From a virus, in IMG/VR virus record IMGVR_UViG_3300046028_002496, positions 1 through 33,481 of that record: a DNA stretch of 33,481 nt. The stretch is one strand, 5' to 3'. Shown one piece after another: positions 27,962 to 33,481 of this stretch (the first letter of the stretch is position 1; every line of letters begins with the position of its first letter). The position numbers and the translations under genes were made by a program. The notes below the pieces were generated by a model that did not search any database, was not told where the DNA came from, and saw only the letters and a list, made by a program, of their open reading frames with translations.

Positions 27962-28187
27962 ATAGAGATAATGCATAATAACATTATCTCTATCGTCAGT
28001 ATTCAATATACGCAGGTGTCGTTATCGAATCCCCGCCAACTTATTCCTATTATCTCTCGATAATGAGCCCTAACCGCTAGAAGTTTATATGGTTATTGGT
28101 TTGGCGCAGTAACGGTTAGACTATATCACCCCTCAACTTGTCTCGAAGATCTCCCAGACTTCTAGCTCCTGATCCCCACTGACAAGT
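27962..28187. other. Array of four stem-loops (non-coding)
   Basis: Gap after the 27949 stop. Paired arms: 27962-27973 with 27982-27993 (12 bp perfect, 8-nt loop); 28022-28028 with 28057-28063 (7 bp); 28070-28076 with 28113-28119 (7 bp); 28136-28142 with 28181-28187 (7 bp). No convincing frame. It could be the 3' part of the plus-strand transcript, a small RNA, or structure linked to the adjacent candidate origin. Confidence 0.45.
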
Positions 28188-28247
28188 ATATATCCTGCAT
28201 CCTCGGGTTTGTTACTCTATTTACTGTATATAACTCTACTGTATATA

Positions 28248-28325
<78 letters not shown>

Positions 28326-28356
28326 GTACACAGTATACACTACTCTGCATACAGTA

Positions 28357-28385
28357 ATTATACACTAGAACTGGTTCAAGAGCAA
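28357..28385 (-). promoter_or_regulatory. Promoter for the tRNA
   Basis: TTGCTC-N17-TATAAT; predicted start about 25 nt before the tRNA 5' end. Confidence 0.6.
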
Positions 28386-28598
28386 GTTATCAGTGTGGAT
28401 AATTGTGGCAAATAAGTGACAGAAACCATGGAAAATTGGTGGAAAAAGGCCGGAATTTGGTGGATTTTGGCCCAGTTTGACAGCCTTTTCCACGGTTTTT
28501 TAGGGTAGAATTCTTGAGGTCACGGTGGGGTTGAGAGGCTATAGTCAAATACTTTTCCACAGTCTCCCAAAGTTCTCCACTGTCCCCCACCAGGCCCC

Positions 28599-28615
28599 TA
28601 CAGCGGGGTATTCAC
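28599..28615 (+). repeat. Direct repeat copy 1
   Basis: TACAGCGGGGTATTCAC; identical over 17 nt to copy 2, starts 88 nt before it. Confidence 0.8.
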
Positions 28616-28686
28616 GGTTCGGACACTGCTTTCAGCTCACCAACTAGCGTTGTTGAACTGCTGGCAGACGCAGATCCTAGAGACCG

Positions 28687-28703
28687 TACAGCGGGGTATT
28701 CAC
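28687..28703 (+). repeat. Direct repeat copy 2
   Basis: TACAGCGGGGTATTCAC; starts 57 nt before copy 3. Confidence 0.8.
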
Positions 28704-28743
28704 ACTATACACACATTAGATCTACAGTATATATGCTTTGGGC

Positions 28744-28757
28744 TACAGCGGGGTATT
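28744..28757 (+). repeat. Direct repeat copy 3
   Basis: TACAGCGGGGTATT; shares the first 14 nt of the other two. Confidence 0.8.
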
Positions 28758-28888
28758 GTTGTATACGTGTTCTATGCTATACTAGTCACATACACACATG
28801 TACACACTCATTGTGAGTTTATGTATATATATGATCTAGTCGCTCTTTACAGTAGCATCGGGCAGTTTCATGTATAACTATATACACT

Positions 28889-29074
28889 ATGAGATTATGT
28901 TGCGTACACACTTACTTGGAAGGTGATCAGCTAGATCGTTTTGATCCCATAGCTGTATACACTCACATGCAGACCATTGGTGTTTGTATTCATGTACGGG
29001 AAACTGATCTATTCTGGGCTTACTTGTTAGATCCTGAGTTGACTCGACGTCGTGAACAAGACTTATACGAGTAA
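28889..29074 (+). CDS. Small phage protein
   Basis: 61 residues: MRLCCVHTYLEGDQLDRFDP then VRETDLFWAYLLDPELTRRR. Mixed alpha/beta, no motif. No ribosome site; AT-rich sequence (TATAACTATATACACT) runs straight into the ATG. Convergent with the 29082 gene, 7 nt between stops. Confidence 0.5.
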   Translation: MRLCCVHTYLEGDQLDRFDPIAVYTHMQTIGVCIHVRETDLFWAYLLDPELTRRREQDLYE

Positions 29075-29081
29075 AGAGAGT

Positions 29082-29459
29082 TTACTTATAGCTCTTTTCT
29101 TCTACTATACTACTGCCCGTTTTAATATTAATATCACGTTTGATCTGTGCTCTGACGTCGTTCTTTAGGTACACTTCTCTGCCAGCAGCTATAAACGCAC
29201 GATCAAAGCGGCCATTGCCTTCGCACTCACGTTTGAAGTTCTCTATGTCCCATAGCGCACGATTTACCGCTTTGAGCGTTTCACGCTCATCCTGTAGGGG
29301 TGTTTTAATTAGTAGGTTACTTAAAATCTTGTTGAGTTCATCTAACTCGTAGCGGATGTTCTCTAGTTTGGCTTGGTCTTTGATCAACTCTTGTTTCAGC
29401 TCAAGAATAGTGATCTTATCAATTAACTCGCCGAGGCTTATGGGTGCTAGTATTCTCAT
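29082..29459 (-). CDS. DUF6165-family protein
   Basis: 125 residues from the ATG at 29459. Begins MRILAPISLGELIDKITILE, then a long helical middle (ELDELNKILSNLLIKT), ALWDIENFKRECE, FDRAFIAAGREVYLKND and GSSIVEEKSY. This matches DUF6165, a family I recall near glycosyltransferases and LPS genes. It starts 1 nt after the GT9-like stop, so the two are co-transcribed. Confidence 0.75.
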   Translation of the reverse strand: MRILAPISLGELIDKITILELKQELIKDQAKLENIRYELDELNKILSNLLIKTPLQDERETLKAVNRALWDIENFKRECEGNGRFDRAFIAAGREVYLKNDVRAQIKRDINIKTGSSIVEEKSYK

Positions 29460-29460
29460 G

Positions 29461-30222
29461 TTATCCTGCTCCGAATATACGGGCTTGGGGTTTGAGTTCT
29501 GGATTGTGCAGATAACTCCAGTTGCCCAATAAGGTTGCTGACAGTTGTATATGATGCTGGGGGATGAAGTAGCGTTCCGGACCCTGTATATCCAATCCAT
29601 CTACTAGGTTAGCGAACACACTGTCAGTCATTATAACCACTTCTGCACCCTCTATGATCTTGATCCAATCAAAGATGCGGCCCTGATTTGATATGGGTAC
29701 GGTCATCCAACCCTCGGGTATGATCTGTGGATCGTAGCGCACAGTCTGCTCACTGCTGCTTAAATGGGTGACCACATAGGGTGGGCTGTTCTCACCGATG
29801 AGTTGATCATATAAAGCTGATTCTCTCCCTGGGTCACGGGTGATACACTCCGGTAAACGTAGCTTGTCTTTGAAAGGCACACCTGCACGTATGTACTTGT
29901 ACTGATCAAAGGCCGTGTGTTGGAACCAGGGCTCTTGGACAAGATGTGGGTGTCCTGTCAATGCTTGATACAAGCATATGATCTCGTCACAGCCAAAGTT
30001 CTTTAGGCGTTCTCTGGGTATGTCATAGAAGAAAGGGCCTTGATCCGGGGTAATGGGTATCCACTTGACCCAGGGGGCCTGTGCTGTGAGTTGTTCTACC
30101 CAGGCATCTACTATGGGCCAGTGTACGTGATACCCTTGTTCGTGGAAGTTCAGGGCTATGGGCAAGGCTATGATGATGTCACCTAGGCCCCGTGTTTGTA
30201 TGATTCCGAGTTTCTTAGACAA
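29461..30222 (-). CDS. Glycosyltransferase family 9 (heptosyltransferase-like)
   Basis: 253 residues from a TTG at 30222, preceded by AAGGA. LGIIQTRGLGDIIIALPIAL (about residues 5-24) is the GT9 N-terminal motif; VVIMTDSVFANLVDGLD (about residues 195-211) is the C-terminal nucleotide-binding segment with its D-S pair. Bacterial GT9 enzymes (WaaC, WaaF) transfer heptose from ADP-heptose to the LPS core. It is shorter than WaaC/F (about 320-350). With the HldE-type genes at 4001-5120 the phage could both make and attach heptose. Other ADP-sugar acceptors are possible. Confidence 0.75.
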   Translation of the reverse strand: MSKKLGIIQTRGLGDIIIALPIALNFHEQGYHVHWPIVDAWVEQLTAQAPWVKWIPITPDQGPFFYDIPRERLKNFGCDEIICLYQALTGHPHLVQEPWFQHTAFDQYKYIRAGVPFKDKLRLPECITRDPGRESALYDQLIGENSPPYVVTHLSSSEQTVRYDPQIIPEGWMTVPISNQGRIFDWIKIIEGAEVVIMTDSVFANLVDGLDIQGPERYFIPQHHIQLSATLLGNWSYLHNPELKPQARIFGAG

Positions 30223-30248
30223 TTTGGCTGTTCCTTATCTTATATACT

Positions 30249-30277
30249 ATTATATATGTATTTAATTGTTTGATCAA
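30249..30277 (-). promoter_or_regulatory. Sigma-70 promoter
   Basis: TTGATC-N17-TATAAT; drives 30222 and 29459. A TTGACA at 30280-30285 is nearby, but its spacing to TATAAT is wrong (25 nt). Confidence 0.65.
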
Positions 30278-30297
30278 CCTGTCAAATAAAACTAGGG

Positions 30298-30304
30298 CTA
30301 AATA
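30298..30304 (+). promoter_or_regulatory. Late promoter element CTAAATA
   Basis: CTAAATA, 7 nt before the ATG at 30312, the form described for cyanophage T4-like late promoters. No ribosome site between. Confidence 0.45.
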
Positions 30305-30311
30305 GTTGATT

Positions 30312-31106
30312 ATGACTTTACCCATTTCTCCTGGATCAACTGCCACTGTGGCTGTCGCTGACTACATGGACAGCTATACCATTGTCAATGACATCATTGG
30401 TATTGGAGAGAATGGCTACGGTGTTCCACTGCTGGTAAGCGGTCCTGTTACTACCAAAACTAGGATCAAAGTCCGTGATTGGAATTATCTACAGAGCGAT
30501 CTTAACAGCATATTCATACACGTCACTGACGCAAGCACAGCCACTACCACAGTGACCAACACCACCACAGTGAGTAGTACCCTGAGTAACGCAGTCTATG
30601 CACAGATCAACGAAATTGAGCCTCAGAGATACGTCTGCCACCCTAATCAGTTTTTTGCGGATCCTGTGACCAATGAAACTTGGAACACCACCAACGGTAC
30701 TAGTACTAGGACCTTGGTCTGGGACATGGAGGCCACTTCTGAGATCACACACAAGGTCAATGCAGCCTGGACCACACCATTGACTGCACGTTATTTCTTT
30801 AATCAAGGCGGATACTTCATTTACAAGCCATTTTACGTCAATACAGGTACTACAGCAACCATAGACACACAATGGGTTGGTTTTATCGACTATGTTAAAA
30901 ATCAAGGGGGGTTTCAGTACACTAGACCCTATTTTGTCAACCCCGATACCTCTGTGGTTACTAAAAGTTGGTCCAGCGGAACCCTTAGAATATCTTTGGC
31001 AGTAGAAAGAAACGCAGCCAAAGATGAAATATTGTTCACGGTCAAGTATAAGAGACGTGATCTAGAGATAGTACCGAATAGGGGCTATTGGAATATTGTT
31101 ATATAA
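30312..31106 (+). CDS. Putative virion structural protein
   Basis: 264 residues from the ATG at 30312; a TTG two codons earlier is less likely. Begins MTLPISPGSTATVAVADYMD then VNDIIGIGENGYGVPLL, a signature I associate with tail-associated proteins of environmental T4-like phages. Thr/Asn/Tyr-rich beta strands throughout, no signal peptide. Likely a tail, baseplate or fibre component. Confidence 0.6.
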   Translation: MTLPISPGSTATVAVADYMDSYTIVNDIIGIGENGYGVPLLVSGPVTTKTRIKVRDWNYLQSDLNSIFIHVTDASTATTTVTNTTTVSSTLSNAVYAQINEIEPQRYVCHPNQFFADPVTNETWNTTNGTSTRTLVWDMEATSEITHKVNAAWTTPLTARYFFNQGGYFIYKPFYVNTGTTATIDTQWVGFIDYVKNQGGFQYTRPYFVNPDTSVVTKSWSSGTLRISLAVERNAAKDEILFTVKYKRRDLEIVPNRGYWNIVI

Positions 31107-31120
31107 CTTGAGACTACCCC

Positions 31121-31936
31121 ATGCCTTTCCCACAAGACCCCAAAACATTTACCCTTTATAACTATGGTACTGGTACGGCCACGGTCAGTAGCCTAGTATT
31201 TGCCACTGCCGATGGCACACAACATCGAGCCGACCTTTCGGGCTTTGGTGCCAGCACAACCTATACCAATCCAACACTTACAGGTTTAGCAGTTAGTCTA
31301 GCACCCGCTGCCAGCATACCTTTTACCCTGGACTATACCAACTCTAGTGGAGAGTTGACGTCTTATCGCAACATACTAACAATCAACGGAACAGTCAACG
31401 GATTTTCAGATCAAGCCAGTTTAGATGCTGATGTAGTTGTATCTTCTGCTCCTGTAGTTGATGGGGGTGGAGGCGGCGGCGAAGGTGGCAACGCCCCGGG
31501 ACCCTGTGGCGATGACGGTGTCAGCGCCTCGTGTTCTGCGTCAGGTGGTGCAGGCGGCAGCAGTGGCGGATGTGTGATAGCAACAAGTTTGACTAATTTA
31601 GGCACATGGTCTATGACTGAAAAACTAGAATTAATACGTTGGTGTGAACAGTCTTTGCACAACACGGTATTAGGAGAAGCATTCAGAAGAGGCTATCAGG
31701 TTCTTGGATCAAGATTTATTCTCCCAGTATTGTTCAAAAATGGAACTGGATTTGCATCTAAATATGTAGAATGGTCATTTAATAATGCCACAAGTATGTT
31801 ACGTGGAAATCAATACAATAAATTATCCATACCAAATAGCATTGTTTGGTTAACAGCAATGACTTTAACCGGAGTTGTTGTGAGTAAAAGATATGCAAGA
31901 AAATCATGGATATCCTTGTATAGGAAAGCCAAATAA
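31121..31936 (+). CDS. Putative virion protein with Gly-rich linker and Cys-motif tail domain
   Basis: 271 residues. Residues 1-110 are an immunoglobulin-like beta domain; 114-150 a Gly/Ser/Cys linker; then GGCVIATSLTNLGTWSM (about residues 149-165) and a helical C-terminus (EKLELIRWCEQSLHNTVLGE, SKYVEWSFNN). The GGCVIAT start recalls CFIATA-type C-terminal modules of secreted proteins. The linker may separate capsid- or tail-bound and host-facing parts. Ribosome site weak (GAGA). Confidence 0.55.
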   Translation: MPFPQDPKTFTLYNYGTGTATVSSLVFATADGTQHRADLSGFGASTTYTNPTLTGLAVSLAPAASIPFTLDYTNSSGELTSYRNILTINGTVNGFSDQASLDADVVVSSAPVVDGGGGGGEGGNAPGPCGDDGVSASCSASGGAGGSSGGCVIATSLTNLGTWSMTEKLELIRWCEQSLHNTVLGEAFRRGYQVLGSRFILPVLFKNGTGFASKYVEWSFNNATSMLRGNQYNKLSIPNSIVWLTAMTLTGVVVSKRYARKSWISLYRKAK

Positions 31937-31971
31937 TGTTCAGTGCCTTTCTAACTAAATTAATATAAATT

Positions 31972-33423
31972 ATGCCTTCAACATCGACAGTTTCCGTACC
32001 TATTCAAAGCTACATCGGTTTTAAAAGACCCGATGGCTCTGCCGTTGGAGGGTTTAGTGCTCCAAGACCCGTTCTACAAACTACAGAAACCCTAGATGGT
32101 GCAACCTTTGCAGTCACGGGTGCTACGGCCAATTCAAAGATGTTATATGTTTCTCCACTGGCCACATTTACCTATTTTCCAAACACGACCAGTACAGCAC
32201 AGGTGGTAACTGTGATCAACAGCGGAACTCAAGTAGTTAAATTATTAAGGACTACATCAACAAACTATGACACAGAAGCAATAGTTGATGTTGACATTAG
32301 TATATTGCAACCCGAGATATCACCCGGTGGATCTTATACATTTAATCTAAGTTACTATTCTGCCAATGTGGGCGAATATGCTGAATCTCTGCTGTTAGTT
32401 TCAAATGCTGACAGCCCTTATTACAGGATAGATACATTTCAAAATGTAATATCAGCTTTTAATTTTAGAGCTTCGCCGACTAGTGCTACATTTACAACCA
32501 CTGTACTAGGATTAACATCTTCAACTTCTATTGAGTTAGTACCAATAGTAAACGGTGCTGATGATTTAGATAGTGTATTAACCTTCGATGCTTCCTTAAC
32601 TGGTAGCCCAGGTTGGACTTTTACCACAGGCACTAATTCTGTTAATTTATTTTGGGACCCAGATTATGTTGACAATGTAAACAATACCACAACTGGTTAT
32701 ACATCTACATTGGCTATTTCAGTAGTCGGCGCCGGATCAACTACTATTAGCAATAAGGCCTATGTTGACATTGACTATACAAAATATAGAAATCTTTCTA
32801 CTTGGTATAGTGCAGGCGCCGGCAACAACAGCATAATTGGAATTAGTTTTGACATATTTGACGGCATTAAAACTGTTACTATTGGTGTTGGTTCAGGGGG
32901 TGACGGTGTTCCTATATATTCGGAAGGCGGGAATATTTTTACTGTACTGAAAAATTTGTATATTGGCGCAGGATCTATAGACAAACCATATCCTTACTGG
33001 GCAACCGTTTGTAATATTCCGTTACCAGTTGCTGGCACCTACCTCAGTGGTGAACTCAACGACATTGGTCTACCAAAATACGTTAAGAAAACTACCAACG
33101 GTTTAGATTATGCTGATTATTTTGGATTTGAACAAAGTGTTGGTTCAATGTTTGTTGTAACATATAATGGATATGATCTAGTAAACATTGAAATAAACAA
33201 TCTAAGAGAACCATCAGGCGACACAGCCTTTGATCTAACAATGGCAAATCTAACAAGAGCATTCCATTATCATTCAACTATAGACAACCCAGCACGTTAC
33301 TATCAGTTAGAAGCAGCCGTGCCAGGTGATCCTCGAACAAGATTGTTTAGAGGTTTTGTTGCTACATCATTCTCACCTGAAACTTGGATAGTTGATACAA
33401 GCCTAGTTCCACTACCAACCTGA
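31972..33423 (+). CDS. Putative virion structural protein (multi-beta-domain)
   Basis: 483 residues, almost all beta strands rich in Ser, Thr, Asn, Val. At least two immunoglobulin-like repeats are suggested: FTYFPNTTSTAQVVTVINSG (about residues 66-85) and a similar ATFTTTVLGLTSSTSIELV (about 173-191). The C-terminus is Tyr-rich and ends LVPLPT. Typical of long tail-fibre or baseplate decoration proteins. No late motif of exact consensus, but AT-rich sequence precedes the ATG with no ribosome site. Confidence 0.6.
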   Translation: MPSTSTVSVPIQSYIGFKRPDGSAVGGFSAPRPVLQTTETLDGATFAVTGATANSKMLYVSPLATFTYFPNTTSTAQVVTVINSGTQVVKLLRTTSTNYDTEAIVDVDISILQPEISPGGSYTFNLSYYSANVGEYAESLLLVSNADSPYYRIDTFQNVISAFNFRASPTSATFTTTVLGLTSSTSIELVPIVNGADDLDSVLTFDASLTGSPGWTFTTGTNSVNLFWDPDYVDNVNNTTTGYTSTLAISVVGAGSTTISNKAYVDIDYTKYRNLSTWYSAGAGNNSIIGISFDIFDGIKTVTIGVGSGGDGVPIYSEGGNIFTVLKNLYIGAGSIDKPYPYWATVCNIPLPVAGTYLSGELNDIGLPKYVKKTTNGLDYADYFGFEQSVGSMFVVTYNGYDLVNIEINNLREPSGDTAFDLTMANLTRAFHYHSTIDNPARYYQLEAAVPGDPRTRLFRGFVATSFSPETWIVDTSLVPLPT

Positions 33424-33437
33424 TATTTTTAACAGCA

Positions 33438-33456
33438 TTATCTATTAAGATAATTA
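33438..33456. other. Short hairpin after the last gene
   Basis: ATTATC and GATAAT pair (6 bp) a short distance after the 33423 stop, with no T-run. It may be a weak terminator. Beyond it the window ends in a C/T-rich stretch with nothing recognisable. Confidence 0.3.
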
Positions 33457-33481
33457 GTAGTACCCCCTCTCCTCCCTTCCC

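Larger units (their letters stand above)
28386..28760. other. Candidate replication origin (DnaA-box cluster and repeats)
   Basis: Non-coding region with a perfect DnaA box (TGTGGATAA, 28394-28402), a TTTTCCACA box (28553-28561) and two near boxes (TTTTCCACC 28438-28446, TTTTCCACG 28486-28494), followed by three copies of TACAGCGGGGTATT. It lies at the switch between minus-strand early genes and plus-strand genes. 28761-28888 shows only AT-rich sequence and a possible TATACT. Origin function is inferred. Confidence 0.45.

Noticed and set aside
28610-28700. A second tRNA around the GGTTCGGAC stretch
   Set aside because: No cloverleaf could be formed on either strand; D- and T-arm-like pieces are in the wrong order.
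28599-28757. Three repeats as a CRISPR-like array
   Set aside because: Only three copies, short (14-17 bp) and unevenly spaced (71 and 40 nt gaps), and no cas genes. Iteron-like repeats fit better.
28650-28877. 75-codon plus-strand frame
   Set aside because: Starts with TTG, covers the direct repeats and AT-rich sequence, and has a non-protein-like His/Tyr/Cys composition.
30280-30285. TTGACA as -35 for the GT9-like operon
   Set aside because: It is 25 nt from the TATAAT; TTGATC at 30272-30277 has the correct 17-nt spacing.

Overview
The window looks like part of a lytic, T4-like (myovirus-type) tailed phage genome infecting a Gram-negative bacterium. It has a T4-style replication set: the tail of a UvsW-type helicase, a gp62-like clamp-loader small subunit, a gp61-like primase and a gp41-like replicative helicase. 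It also has large beta-rich virion proteins, a dense block of tiny early genes behind near-consensus sigma-70 promoters, one tRNA, and genes for lipopolysaccharide (heptose) chemistry. There is no integrase, transposase, rRNA or CRISPR array. The host is an inference: sigma-70-type promoters and heptose enzymes point to a proteobacterium.

Layout. 1-5685 (+) is a run of overlapping genes: helicase end, conserved phage unknowns, gp62-like protein, a cupin, then a small carbohydrate cassette (second cupin, HldE-type adenylyltransferase, HldE-type kinase), then a stand-alone piece of a DNA polymerase III alpha-like protein. 5666-11788 holds virion-type proteins, primase and helicase on the plus strand, interleaved with minus-strand genes (unknown, YqgE/AlgH family, a beta-helix tail-fibre-like protein). 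11951-12375 is an Ala/Lys/Pro-rich exported protein, a puzzling open frame without a start codon, and a terminator. 12478-14293 (-) carries a P-loop-like protein, a deoxyribonucleotidase-like HAD protein and a GNAT-like protein behind a consensus promoter.

14702-27387 is the early region, entirely on the minus strand: about 35 small genes, mostly unknown, with an AAA+ ATPase, an HTH protein, an Api92-like protein, a GIY-YIG-like protein and small membrane proteins. I count 22 promoters of the form TTGACA-N17-TATAAT between 16489 and 27421, each serving one to a few genes through A/C-rich leaders ending in AGGAG. Several small genes under 60 codons were found by hand reading: 14702-14875, 17695-17829, 19632-19745, 22622-22714, 25261-25434 and 27797-27949. 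Non-coding signals in this block include an H-type pseudoknot just before the start codon at 14875, a 233-nt inverted-repeat-bounded unit with its own promoter (24385-24617), and several other structured gaps.

27462-28888 is the strand-switch region: a divergent plus-strand promoter with two small AT-rich genes, a series of stem-loops, a tRNA with anticodon CAT on the minus strand, DnaA-box-like sites and three copies of a 14-17 bp repeat, together a candidate replication origin. 29082-30222 (-) encodes a GT9-like heptosyltransferase and a DUF6165 protein, which plausibly work with the HldE-type pair at 4001-5120. 30312-33423 (+) encodes three virion-type proteins.

The most interesting leads are the 24385-24617 unit, the pseudoknot leader at 14882-14967, the paired arms inside the promoter spacers, the candidate origin, and the phage-encoded heptose pathway.
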